A stretch of 64,000 nucleotides of DNA from assembly GCA_033032175.1 (NCBI GenBank), contig CM065322.1, positions 3,348,001 to 3,412,000 of the forward strand, written 5' to 3'. How positions within the stretch are numbered: position 1 is the stretch's first letter; every line of letters starts with the position of its first letter. Shown one piece after another: positions 44,380 to 56,300 of this stretch. The translations under genes and the position numbers were made by a program. The notes under the pieces are model-generated. The model searched no databases. It had not been told where the DNA came from and was given only the letters and a program-made list of their open reading frames with translations. Origin of the DNA: Saturnia japonica. Taxonomy: Eukaryota; Arthropoda; Insecta; Lepidoptera; Saturniidae.

Positions 44380-46600
44380 TTGAACTACAAAAGTATTAGA
44401 TACAAACAAACAAGAAATTTGCTATCTTATTAATTTTTTTAACACTTTTATTTTTGCGGTTTGTGAGACTTGGCTAAAACCTGATTCCAGATTTTATATT
44501 TTTGGATCTTCAAGTCTTTGCTATGATAGAAATTATAGTTGTGGAGGCTGTTCTCTCCTAGTAAAAAAATCTCTTAAATTTTGTGCTCTATAAATCCCTG
44601 TTCAACATTCAACTATAAATGCAGTTGGTGCCAGTATAAATGGTATCTTTTTTATCTCTATATTTTATTTTATTTCATAAGGCACAAATACATGTAGGAG
44701 ATCAAAAAAATAACAATAATACCTTAACTACAAAAAAAAATCTCAAGTAAAATTCCATCATCCACTTAGTGGGATGCTGAACGTTCATCTTTAGTTAAAC
44801 TACGCAAAGAAGATGAACTAAAATATAATAATGATATTACCATAGAAAATTTCCTATATTATAAAAAAATCTCCGCCCGATCTAGTACATTGTTCTCCAA
44901 AAAAAAGAAAGATTCCTAGGAAAAATTCTGCGAAAATGTTGCTCCTCGCACTTGATCATCTGTTGTTTGCAAAAACATAAAATCATTTCACTGTTCTACA
45001 TTTAATAGTCAGTCTATTTTTTAGTATTGTCTCTTGACTAGAAAATTTTGTAGTTAAAATAGCTCCTACCTATGTTTCCTTCGATGATTTAATTCCTTAT
45101 CCTACTGATACATATTCTCCTATAAATGAAATGGATGGTTTATTTTTCTATTCAGAACGATATTGTGCTCTCAATCATTTAAAAGATTCGGCTCCTGGAA
45201 TTGATGGCATACCATATTCCATCATATGCAATTGTTCAATTTCCATACAACATTTTTTTACATTTATTAAATTTGTTTTTCTTACTACGTATCTTTCCTA
45301 AATGATACAAATAGCAAATAATTGTTCGTGTTCTGAAACCAAATGAGGATCCCTGTGACCCAGTATCCTATAGACCTATTGATTTATCCACTGCTAGGGC
45401 TAAAATGTTTGAAAGTCTTTAAAAAAATTGTTTTGAATGGATTTTGGAACCCCGAGATATTTTTTCAAAATCCTAGTTAGGTTTCAGAAAACGAATGGGC
45501 ACTATATTTGGCCTTTCTATATTTACCACTGACAATCGAAAGGCATTTTCCAGTGGTTTTCATACTATTAGTATATTTTTGGACGTCAATTCTCCTTATG
45601 ATAGTGTCATTCTTTCAATACTCATGTACAAAATGATTTATCTGAGTATCCCTGTGAGGTTGATTAACGTTACTTGTAAATTGTCTATGTCGAGACAAAT
45701 TTTTGATCGTCAAAATGGTAATATTTCGCCACCAAGTAAGGTGTGGAAAGGTCTTCCTCAAGGATCTGTTTTAAGTCATTTTTTATATAATCTATATACA
45801 TACGACCTTCATCAATCTGTTGCAAAATTTTGTAAAATTCTTCAATATGCTGACGAAATTGCTTTGTTACTTGTAAGGACTTCACTAATACAACGTTTCG
45901 ACTAAATTTGGCTCTTTTTTAACCAAATTCCTGGTTACAAAATTATGGCTTATCTGTTACCCCAGAAAAGTTTCATGTAGATATATTTTCAAGAAAAATA
46001 CTTATTCCAAATTTAGATTTATATTTAAATGATTTTTCGATTCCTCTCTGTAACTCCAATAAGTTTTTGGGCTAAACTTTAAATAGAATTCCTCATTTAA
46101 ACTATGTAATACACATAGTGGAAAAATATATAAATATCATGCGGGCTCTCTCAGGGGCATGGATGGGTGCTTACTCGTATTGCCAAAAACTCTTATATAA
46201 TGCCATCATCCGAAGTTACTGTGACTATAGATCATTTCTTTTTGAACGATGTATCAAAATTTGCTTGGAAAATTAGGTAAATTACAATTCAAATGTTTAA
46301 GAATAATAACTGGTCCAATGAAATTATTCCCAGTAAGTGTTCTTCAGTTAGAATGTCTTGATCCTCCATTATCTTTACGTACACAATTCCTCTCTGACCG
46401 GTTCTTTAATAAAGTCCTTCCAATATATAATCATCCTTTATCTCTTAAATTAAACTTACTATCTAGTAACATTAATTCTTCTAAATACTGGACTCATAAA
46501 AATCTTCCTTGTCTCGTATAAAGTTTTCACAAGATATCAATGATCAGTATTTTTCAATTTCTTTTTAACCCTATTTTTAACAGAAATTTTAATATGTTAT
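44380..46600 (+). pseudogene. LINE ORF2 (endonuclease and reverse transcriptase), broken
   Basis: Endonuclease pieces at about 44455-44670 (ETWLKPDSRF-like, CYDRNYSCGGCSLLVKKSLK, INAVGASINGIFFISI). The RT start is near 45170-45220 (LNHLKDSAPGIDGIPYSII) and 45330-45400 (VLKPNEDPCDPVSYRPIDLS). 45495-45905 has GLSIFTTDNRKAF, FLDVNSPYDSV, WKGLPQGSVLSHFLYNLYT and KILQYADEIALL, where the catalytic YADD reads YADE. 46249-46521 has QFKCLRIITG and the C-terminal tail. Stops and frameshifts are common. The altered YADD alone would abolish activity. Confidence 0.8.
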
Positions 46601-46659
46601 TTTGTTCCCGAAAATATATATTTAAGTTCTGAATAGAAAAAAAAAACCTTCCGCAAATC

Positions 46660-47130
46660 AATTGTTTAGCAAATTTCAAAAAGCTCACACACAGTTTAAA
46701 CTCAATAAATATCTGCGTCTACATGCTTATAAAATTCAACTGACACAAGAACTAAAGCCTAATGACCATCCACAGCGATGAGAATTCGTTGAAGGGATTA
46801 TTGAATATTAATAAAAGAGTATTAAAAATGGATGCTGATTTTTCGAGCAAAATCCTAAGCGATAAAGCTCATTTTCATCTTGGCCTCTTCGTTGATCAAC
46901 AAAATTATCGCAATATATTATAAACATTTACATCCACCACGTGTCAGCATTTTTTGTTAGAAGCATTGTGTTAGAAGTGTCATAGTAAGTGGTCGATATC
47001 GCACTATGATATCCCAGTTCTTTCTACCTAAATTGGATGATATTGTGAACAACATATGGGTTCAATTAGACGGCGCCACATACCATAACTATATCCCGTG
47101 AAACAAATCAGTTACTGTATTGGAAATTTG
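46660..47130 (+). pseudogene. Decayed transposase relic, unit C
   Basis: Counterpart of 20270-20770 in unit A (KAHTQFKLNKYLRLHAYKIQ-like sequence, MDADFSSKILSDKAHFHLGL near 46830, then the boundary of the core). It is shorter than the unit A copy and joins the LINE poly-A on its left. No open frame of note. Confidence 0.6.
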
Positions 47131-48317
47131 CTGAACACAATGTAGACGGTAAATAAAAAAAGTGAAAAATAAATTGTTAAAACTACTTTATATCCCACTC
47201 AATATTATCAGTCGTAGAAGCAATGGTGTCGTAAGTGTTTCTTTAATATTTCAAACGAGTTTCTAATAATAAGGTAGCTATTTTTAACATTTAAGTAATT
47301 TGATAATAAGCTTCATAATAATGAAACAGTACAAATACAGGCAAAATACATTGATGAAGACTTAGCAAAGAGACAAAAACTATCTCTAGTACAAAAAATG
47401 GAGTATAGTAATTAGAGTATCCCGCATTTTGCTTATTTCTGTAAACAGTGTGTAAATGACTCGTCTAAATCAATGACATTTTTTTATATAGCCGCGTTAT
47501 TCTCTCACTAAAAGTTACTTGAAAACGTTACAAATTTTGTTATCAGCATGTGGAAAGAAAAGAGATAGGAAATCAAAATCTAAGGCGGTAACTGTGTTGT
47601 CAAAAATGGATAAAAGTTTCTTCTCGCTCACGCCGGTATCCAGTAGAAAGTGATCTGAATGTAATTCCCCAACATTCACGATGTTATGTAAAGAGCGTTA
47701 AGTCGTATCTACTTATAGAATATTATTGACTGTGTTTGCTATTGACAGTGAATTGATTTTTTTAATACACACGGCACCGAATTTGAGTGAACAAACTCAA
47801 GTTTTTTTTCACTTACAAATATAATAAACATCTAGTAATAATTAATATTATAATGTATTATGTATAAATTTATGATAATAAAGCTTGTTTTTGTGTGATA
47901 AAATTGTATTATTTTTTTATACATGTACCCAAAATAACTAAAATTACACTTTGACTTTTCACTATTATATACACTATTATTATATTGTAATAATTAACGT
48001 TTATAAATTTGATATAATTGGCGGTGTATCAGCGGCGCCGCGCGCATTTGTTACTATAATTATCTTTACTCAGAAGTTTACTCAGCGTAAGCAATTTTAG
48101 CGCCCGCGTTGATTCTCAAAGTCCAGTTTTTTTTTCGCGGTACTCTAATATTTTTTCTAAAATAAAGTAGCCTTAGTTACGCCTAATAACATCAGCTATC
48201 TGCCACTGAAAGTTCCGTCAAAATCGGTATAACCGTTTAGGAGATTACCCTATAGGCGTAGTTATTTAAAACATTTAATTTTACTTTTAGTCATAATATT
48301 GACTTTTCATATTATTT
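47131..48317. other. Duplicated non-coding flank, unit C, with SINE-like repeat at 48010-48250
   Basis: Counterpart of 21120-22265. Landmarks: CATTGATGAAGACTTAGCAA at 47351, TTCTCGCTCACGCCGGTATC at 47621, AATCGGTATAACCGTTTAGG near 48220. No gene seen. Confidence 0.55.
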
Positions 48318-50278
48318 CACATTCGTCTGATCCCTCAAATATATTTAGGGATCATAATAGTTTTGGAATAAAATTAAAGAGGCCATCAGAACTCTATAAA
48401 CACCTTAGAGTCACCAAAATGTATGTCTTGGGGAAATTTCAAGATGAAATAATTACATTTCTACCAAAAAGCAAATGTGTCTCAGAACTAGAGTCGAGAC
48501 TTCAATTCCCTAAACAATCTATGTCAGGTGTACAGGTTGATAGACTGGGGTTGGGTTTGAGAAAGAAAAAGGATGACAGAGATAATAAAATCCTTTCTAC
48601 AACAATAATAAAATAACAATGACACCTATAGAGTGCATGAAATAAATTTAGAAATCCATAGGTGAGTTTTGAATCCCTGTAGCACTAAAGTAGCGCGCCT
48701 TGTTATATGACTGTTCTCTTGCCTTACTAAAATTTTACCTTAATGCCTTCCTAATGACCCTCCCATACCAGAGTAACTTAGTAAGATGGGGGAAAGCCTC
48801 TGAAAAATCTTGCTATACTTGTGGTGAGACGATAGGTATAGCCAGACACTTATTAGTAGGATGCAAGGTGCTTCTTGATAGGGGTCACTACTCACGTCGC
48901 CATGATAGAGTACTTCAGTTCATACGTGAAGAAGTAAGTCCTTCAGTAGCTAGAGCTCAAAAAGGATTGACCATTAACAGGAGATAAATTAACTTTATAA
49001 AAGAAAGCTCAACAGTAAATGCTAAAAGCAAGCCCTTCTTCATGACGACATCGTAGTCATGGCAGAATCGCTGGAAGATCTTGGCACAATGCTCGATGGC
49101 ATCGACAAAGTTTCTCAACAGGTGGGCCTTAAAATGAACACGGACAAGACGAAAATCATGTTGAATGTCCATGTGGTGCCCACCCCAGTATCAGTTGGTA
49201 GCTCTTGTCTTGAAGTTGTTGACGAATATACCTGGGCCAAACAGTCCAGTTAGGTAGGTCCAACTTTGAAAAGAGGTCAGTCGACGAATCCAACTCGGCA
49301 GGGCAGCGTTCGGGAAGCTGCGCGACGTCTTATCGTCCAAAACACTTAAGTGCCTCAAGACGAAAGTCTTTGACCAATGTGTGTTGCCAGTGATGACATA
49401 CGGCACAAAGACGTGGTCGCTCACTGTGGGCCTCATAAGAAAGCTCAAGGTCGCTCAGCGAGCTTTGGAGAGGGCTATGCTTGGTGTTTCTCTACGAGAT
49501 CGAATCAGAAATGAGGAGATCCGTAGACAAACTAAGGTCACCGACATAGCCAAAAGGATTAGCAAGTTAAAGTGGCAATGGGCGGGGCACATAGTTCGGA
49601 GAACTGACGGCCGTTGAGGCAGAAAGGTTCTCGAGTGGAAACCACGCAGCGGCAAGTGCAGCGTAGGACGGCCCCCCACTAGATGGAAAGACGACCTAAA
49701 AGGTTACTGGGAGCCATTGGGTGCAGGCCGCACATGATCGGTCGCTCTGGAGATCTATGGGGGAGGCCTATGTTCAGCAGTGGACGTCCTGCGGCTGAAA
49801 TGATGATGGTGATGATGAAGCCCCTCTCAATCCTAGGTTCTGCACCTGATTGGACTATCTTAGTGTACCCATATGAAAAACTTTATAAAATCCCAGACGA
49901 TTCAGGATACAAGATTCAGTATCCAGACCAGACATATCTCTTTATTCTCGAGAAATCAAGCGTATAGTACTTGTAGAGCTTACTGTACCGTAGGAAGCTA
50001 ATATACCTAAAGGCCACGCAATAAAAATGAATAAATATTACGATCTATGTAACGAGTTAACCAAGAACGGTTATGCGGTTAACTTATATGCGGTGGAAGT
50101 GGGAGCGCGAGGTATTCCAGCGAACTCTCTCTATAACTCGCTAAAAGACAAAGACTTCGGCCTGTCGAACACTGCAATAAGTTCTATTTTAGAACGGGTA
50201 TCTAAAGCAGCATTAACAGGCTCTTACCAAATCTGGTTTGGCAGGGAGGGTATCGCGGGCAGTCAAGGTGAGCGCTGA
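48299..50278 (+). pseudogene. Retroelement ORF C-terminal region, split by the RTE
   Basis: Piece 1 (48330-48616) reads FRDHNSFGIKLKRPSELYKH, then LRVTKMYVLGKFQDEIITFL. Piece 2 (48690-48987) reads LALLKFYLNAFLMTLP, then a C-x2-C-x7-H-x4-C cluster (CYTCGETIGIARHLLVGC), RGHYSRRHDRVLQFI, and continues past a stop to STVNAKSKPF. Piece 3 resumes after the RTE with SILGSAPDWTILVYPYEKLY. Piece 4 (50027-50278) reads MNKYYDLCNELTKNGYAVNL, then YAVEVGARGIPANSLYNSLK. The pieces are in order, so this is one protein tail split by an insertion and several frameshifts. Family position unknown; I infer a non-LTR polyprotein. Confidence 0.65.
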
Positions 50279-50413
50279 TGTGTATCATAAGGGGGCCCCT
50301 TAAACCTACACCTGGGTCGCAAGTCCTGGGGGCTGCTCGTGTTCCCTCTGTCTCTTACACGATGGACCCAGCACCCGCACGGTGAATCCATGGAATGCTA
50401 AGATGTTTGTCTC
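48318..50413 (+). mobile_element. Decayed non-LTR retroelement fragment, C-terminal part, interrupted by an RTE
   Basis: Its borders are set by units A and E, which lack it: unit A reads GACAATTCATATATTTATAG (22255) where unit C leaves after 48317 and rejoins at TTTATAGTCTATC (50413). Content: an open piece at 48299-48616, a Cys/His region at 48700-48987, and, after the nested RTE, the C-terminal piece at 49818-50275. The clade is uncertain. The last part resembles domains found in some retrotransposon ORFs with C-terminal nuclease-like ends. Confidence 0.7.
49036..49817 (+). mobile_element. 5'-truncated RTE-clade LINE nested in the retroelement
   Basis: RT C-terminal part: DDIVVMAESLEDLGTMLDGI, QQVGLKMNTDKTKIM, then frame changes, then VLPVMTYGTKTWSLTVGLIR, QRALERAMLGVSLRDRIRNE, DIAKRISKLKWQWAGHIVRR, a TGA at 49615-49617 where W is usual, and VGRPPTRWKDDL. 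It ends in a (GATGAT)-type tail at 49800-49817, as RTE elements do. AAGCCC occurs just before (49030-49035) and just after (49818-49823) the insert, a likely target duplication. Confidence 0.85.
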
Positions 50414-51489
50414 TTTATAGTCTATCAATTGAGAAATTACATTATTACCGAGAACATTTTATGAAAATTGGTTAAGAACTAAAAAAAATTACGACTCTTG
50501 AATTTACTATTGACTATTATTATAGTCTATAAAGCCATGCCATACGAATGAGTTATGCTTGATGTGTACAAAATTAGATCAGAACATAGATGTATTAAAG
50601 ATCAGAATCTGTTGAGAATTGATGATTTTTTTTAAATTGTTTATTTATTTATTTTATTTTGAAAAGTAATACTGAAAATCCTTATAGCCAATGAATTATG
50701 GAATAACACTTCCCGTGTACAAAATTTCATCAAAATCGATTAAGAGTTTTTATAAAATTAGTTTTCGATTTTTTTTACTATGTTTAAAAGCGTTATTGAA
50801 CATTCATATAACCTATCAATTCAGCAATTACATAAGCTTCCCGAGTAATAAATTTCATAATAATCAGTGAAGTCGTTTTTTATTTAAATCCAGACACAAA
50901 CAAACAGACAGACAAAAAAATCGTGATCAGTGTCCTTTATATGGTATGTCCATCGGGAAATTTCAAAATATATTACATGGACATACATGACTACATATTT
51001 ATTAACATAGATAAAAATTCTATATTATCATTGCTGGGTAGTAAAATAACATACTTTCAACAGTAATGACTTTTATATAACTATGAAAAATGTCGCTAAA
51101 ATAACGTTAAATTAAAGCGATTGTAATAGAAATTTAAAATTTAATTTAGTTTAAGTTATGTGATAAAATTTATAGTACCTTGGCAGGCGCAGACCCTATT
51201 TTTATTTTCTGTCATCCTCTTTTATAGTATTATGTATATTTATCATTTTTACAGAAATAAATTGTGGCTTTAAAGCACAATAGTTTACGTTATTTATTTT
51301 TATAGCAACAATAATAGCTATTTTCAAAATTGAAAAAACAGCCTCTGCTTTATATTTCGTTCAGTAATTATAATTATATAAAGTATTATCAATTATCTAT
51401 TATCTACTTAGTATATTTCGAGTACCACTTGAGTTATCATCGGCCCTTAAGATATTGCATGTGTTTCTGAATTGCTGCATGTAGATCAC
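50414..51489. other. Duplicated non-coding flank, unit C
   Basis: Counterpart of 22267-23097 and 25073-25274 in unit A. The two parts are joined directly at about 51263 (ACAGAAATAAATTGTGGCTT), so about 1.97 kb present in unit A (23098-25072, including most of the transposase fragment) is missing. No gene seen. Confidence 0.55.
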
Positions 51490-51910
51490 TACTTATTATT
51501 GTTGAACGTGCACAAAGGGCCGCTCTGAAAGTTCTGTTGCGGCTATCCTATAGACGCCCTGCAACATTATTGTATCAGCAGGCTAAAGTATTGTCAGTTC
51601 AAAAACTATTTGTCAACCAATGTATTAGACGCTACCACCAAACTATGAGTTCCACTATAACGGGACCCGTAAAAAGATATTTAATCACTTCACTATCCCG
51701 CAAATTAAAACTACACTAACTCGTAAGACATATCGGTATCAAGACCCATATCAATTACCGTAATACATTTAGGAATCTTAACAATCATCGACTAAAAATA
51801 CATTAAATGAAATTCTTTATAAATACGATTATTATGGAATAGAGAATCTACTAAAACTAGTAAAGTAGTAACTACTCTATCACTCCACTATTAGTGAGGA
51901 TACTCTATAT
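51490..51910 (+). pseudogene. LINE reverse transcriptase C-terminal fragment, unit C
   Basis: Second copy of the fragment at 25275-25690: VERAQRAALKVLL, then PATLLYQQAKVLSVQKLFVN (open 51537-51719). It has extra frame damage near 51675. Ends with the same flank (CACTCCACTATTAGTGAGGA). Confidence 0.68.
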
Positions 51911-52364
51911 AACTAAACAACATTCATGCGGTGTACACATCCTCGTAAGCAAATGTATTACACACACACAGTTTTATTTTTAATATTTTAAATGTAATAT
52001 GCCTTATTTTTATTTTATTCTTTAAATTCGTAATATGAGAGTCAAGAAACCTGTAATTGTATATTGGGAAAGACACTGTTACCTGAGACACGGGGTGTAC
52101 ATATTGTATGTAATGTAAAATATTGAGAAAAATAAATGAGTAAATGATTTTTTTAAATAAAAAGCTGATGTTTTGACATTACAAATAGACATTTCAATTT
52201 TATTAAAGATGATCAAGGGTTTCGTTTTCTTTCACATGTCGATTAGTAGCGCCACTTATCCTGCAGTCTTCATAAACTGAAGATAAGGCGTAATGACTTT
52301 TATTTATACAAATATATAGAATAAGTTAAACAAAATTTAAAAGGTGATTATACTTTGTCATTTT
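51911..52364. other. Spacer between unit C and Gr copy 4, start of the conserved 5' flank
   Basis: Short CACACACA tract at 51960-51970, then sequence matching 26740-27040, including GATCAAGGGTTTCGT at 52210, the left edge of the long conserved Gr 5' flank. No gene seen. Confidence 0.45.
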
Positions 52365-53035
52365 TCTTTGTCATCGTAGTAAATATAAATACAGTTATTG
52401 GGACAATCTTACATATTTTAAAATCAATTCATTAGCACTTCGTCGACAGCTTATGGACATGTTGTTCTTGTACAAAATTTTTAATAACAAAATAGACTGT
52501 CCACAATTACTGCAGAAATTCAAAATTAGGGCACCCAGTAGATATCCCTGATATAAGATACCCATATTCCATACACGACAAGCAAGGACAAATCTCGGAT
52601 TTAACACCATGGTGTGCAGATTGTCACGCTCTTATAACCTCCTCTGTAACTCGGCTGATTTGTTTTCAGACTCATTGCAGGTTTTTCAAAATAATGTTCT
52701 GAGGTTCTTGAGAGCCAAACAAGTTTAAACTAAATTTATGAAATTATTAATTGTCAATTTTAATTTTATTTAATTATTTTGTTTTATTTTATTATAGTGT
52801 TTGTTTTATTTTTATTTTATTTTACTGTGGATTGTTAATTTTATTGTGATTGTAAAGCATGCATTATTATTGTTTATCATTTGTTTTTAATTTGTTTAGG
52901 TCATTATTAAAGCATGCGGTGGTGGCCTTCAAAGGCATAATACACTGATAAATGTATCAATTTAAAAAAAAATTATAATGTTATTTTTGTGTATTGGCCA
53001 CTGGCCATCCAATTATGTAAATAAATAAATAAAGT
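52365..53035 (+). mobile_element. LINE 3' end inserted in the 5' flank of Gr copy 4
   Basis: Reads as the tail of a Jockey-type ORF2: LALRRQLMDMLFLYKIFNNK, then LLQKFKIRAPSRYP, a frame change, RTNLGFNTMVCRLSRSYNLL and FQNNVLRFLRAK with a stop near 52728. Then a 3' UTR with T-rich runs and a tail of AAATAAATAAATAAAG at 53018-53033. The matching 5' flank of copy 2 reads straight across (about 27035-27050). It ends about 265 bases upstream of the copy 4 start codon. Confidence 0.78.
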
Positions 53036-53069
53036 TTTATATAAAAAATATCCTTACAATGACACTTGT

Positions 53070-53301
53070 GTTTATTTTGGTTATGTCAATATTATCTATA
53101 TTAATCTGAGTATTGATTTTCCAATACAGCCTATTGTACAAAGCCACATAGGGCTACCGAAGAAACAACATTGTTGTGTTTTCATAAGGGGGCTGTTGCA
53201 ACCATAATCTCTTTAGACGTTGAACTAGACGGACACGTCGATCGTCACCTACAATATCTTAATAATAAATAAATAAAGTATTATTTCAATAGTGCTTTAA
53301 A
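53070..53301 (+). promoter_or_regulatory. Conserved proximal 5' flank of Gr copy 4
   Basis: Same block as before copies 1 and 2 (TACAAAGCCACATAGGGCTA, AACATTGTTGTGTTTTCATA, GTTGAACTAGACGGACACGT, then GTGCTTTAAAATGG). In this copy a LINE tail separates it from the distal part of the flank. Confidence 0.4.
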
Positions 53302-56300
53302 ATGGCGTTCAGATATTTAACCATAAAGCAAGTTATGAACATAAGGCTATTCATCGGCTTGTACAACAGTGTTTCGCGAAACAAATTTTTTGACTTCATA
53401 GCAAGATCTTACTGCATCTTGATCAGTGTTTTAATTTATAATTTTCTCATTTGCTTCATTCCAACTTGGAAAACAAGTCTTGCTATAGTTCTAGGTTTTG
53501 GTTTAATAGATGAGTGTATCAGCATTCTTACCTCTTTAAGTACTGGCGATAGATACTTCTTCCTTTATTTGGAGCGTCTGAGTCATGTAAACATTTCATC
53601 TCATCATAATCTTAGAAATATACCGATAACGACATTTATTGTTATAATATCAGTTACTTTGGTATCTTTTCAAAGGTTACTGACTGTATTTTTGGGTGAG
53701 CCAATAAATATCTTTAACTTTTTAAAGTGGGATATGGCACTCGCAGTACATTATTTGAAAAATACAGTTCAGATCATGAGTTTAGAATTGTTGTGGAATC
53801 ACGTAAGGATGTTGCGGAAGATGTTGGAGTCGAAAGTAAGAACTCTGGGTGTCATCCGCGCTTTGGATGATGTACAAAGATATCTAGCCATGTATAAATC
53901 AATCCTTGGGTATTTTAAATCCATTAAAGTATATTTAAAAATACTGGTGAGTAATTTATCTACAGTTTAACACTATAGATACCTACTGTGTTTCGTAATT
54001 ATATCTAATATTATAATTCATTGTTACAGATATTATTATCTTTAGCTTACTTAGTTATTGCAATATGTGCTAATATTTATGAAATAATTGCTAGTAATGA
54101 TTCTATTGTAAGTATCTATTTTTATTAATACTCTAAATACAATTATTTATATTATACGCATACCTATAAAGAATAATGATTGGTTAGTGTAGTGTGTAGA
54201 GAATATTTGAAATGATGCTAGTGTGCGTGATCCAAATAGTGTTGTAACTTTTACTAATCTGTGGTTGTGATCATTCTAGTCACGCGGCAGCGAGTCAAGC
54301 CAAATTCAATCTAACAGAATGGCGAGCGGTGCAGTTGTAATATTACACGAACCATTTGGAGCAACTTTTGACCCCGTTATAACTCAAAAAGTATTTCAGA
54401 GAAACATGTCAAATTTTACTTATATATTGAGACTTGAGAGATACATATGTACTTCAAATTTCATAAACACACCTTAAACAGTTATTTAGATATTAACGTC
54501 CAAAAATCGTCATTTTTATCACTGACTTGACCTATATACCAAAAGTATAACCCAGGTCCAGACGAGTTAGAAAGTTAATATTTGGCATCTATATAGGTCG
54601 TTAGGTGAATAAAAAGGAATAAATCAGAAACTAGTAAATTATTATCATTTTATTATAATTTTTCAATTTATTAATTCTATTAGGTGTTCCTTTAAGTAAG
54701 TAAGGTGCTTTTTGTTAAGGTATAGTGCCTGTTATGTAAGAATCAGAAATCAAAATTGATGACAGCCGGTCGTTATGTGCATTTTAAGGTATTTACCTGA
54801 ATATATAGTGACTGAAATACCACCCTTAATTATTTTTTCCGGATACTGAATGGACAATTCCCTCGAACATTTCAAAGGTACAAGAAAATATAGAAAATAA
54901 TACAAAAAAAAACAATTACCCCGTAAACTTAGAAAAATACAGTAAATTAACAAAAGCCATTTGGTGCTAATTTTATTACTTATTGTACTTACTAATAATT
55001 CCTGTACAAAAAGTAATGATATCCCATCGAAAACATAAATGTGAAATGAGAGCCAAGTTCAATATTATTATATATGCCTTGGTTGTTGACTTCAACGGCA
55101 AAAGGAGTGAGATCTAAATGGGTCCAAGTTCAATGGTCAGTCCTGAAATGTATTTATAACATCATAAAATATTTTATAACAACTTATTGAAGCATAAGGT
55201 CTGACTTAGCTAGTTCGAATATACATTGATATACTTCTGTAAGATTGTTTTGTTCCGTAGTTGGTTAATATATATGATACCAGTCAATACATAAATAAAA
55301 AACATTTATTGACAGAATAATAAAAATTGTATCTACTGGGAAACTGAATTTTATAAACGCGGTAACACTGAATACCACCTTTTAATACTCGTTGAGATTT
55401 TGTCATTATTTAATACTTACTGATGTTATGTGATCCCAGCGTCTTTATTATTTATTTTAGTATTCTTTTTACATAGTTTCACTACGCATACAGATTTATC
55501 TTTGGATTATTCAAACTGACTCGAGTACGCCGATTTCTGCTTGGTTTTGAGATCCGGCTTTTTATAGTATGCCAACTGCACCTAGTTGTAGGTAGCGTCA
55601 GTGGAAAACAATAATTATCTACGTCTATATATTTGTATAGCACTCAATAATAAAATAAACCCGCTATTAAAAAGTGAATACTCTGTGCATAGTATTAATA
55701 AATAATAGAGTGAAAATTAAATCGGTTTCCAATTTGTATTTTTAATATTGTTCTTAGCAAAACACACATAACATATGTTTTTCGTAACATCACGAAACGT
55801 AAGAATTCAAACACGATATACTAAAGCTTGGAACATAAATGTTAACAAACCGAGTATACTGTGTATCATAAGCATCAGCTTCAAAAATTACGATACTTTT
55901 AAATATTATGTTACTTGTCATATGTAAATAAATATATTCGTCACTAGTGATCACCCACCACTTCGTATGCGTTAATTACAATATAATAAGTAGTAACAAT
56001 GAAATATTATGTATAATGAAATTTTGTAAATGAAGCACTCTAGTTTGCTATTTGTGAAATATTTTTTTAGAATGGGATCACTATTTCCAGAGGTTACCTC
56101 CCGCAAAAATATATTCACCAAGTTTACTTCTCTAGAATATCAGTATATATTAACGGGAATCAATTTTAACACGACGGTTTTAATTTTTTTTTATAAGTAG
56201 TTAAATTTGCGAAAGTAAAATAGAGATTATAACTATGTTGATCGATTGTAGAAAAAAATATTCTTAAATTATTACAAACATTTAACCAATTTAATCTATA

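Larger units (their letters stand above)
42551..46645 (+). mobile_element. Decayed LINE with ORF1 and ORF2 inserted in Gr unit C
   Basis: It starts near GGTCTGTGGTGTTGGTGAAT (about 42551) and ends with a poly-A of ten at about 46640. ORF1 lies at 43077-43960 and ORF2 remains at 44380-46600. On the right the unit's transposase relic resumes (AAATTTCAAAAAGCTCACAC at 46670), matching 20280 in unit A, so the LINE sits between the 3' flank and the relic. The same insertion, cut short, is in unit B, so it predates the B/C duplication. Confidence 0.8.
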
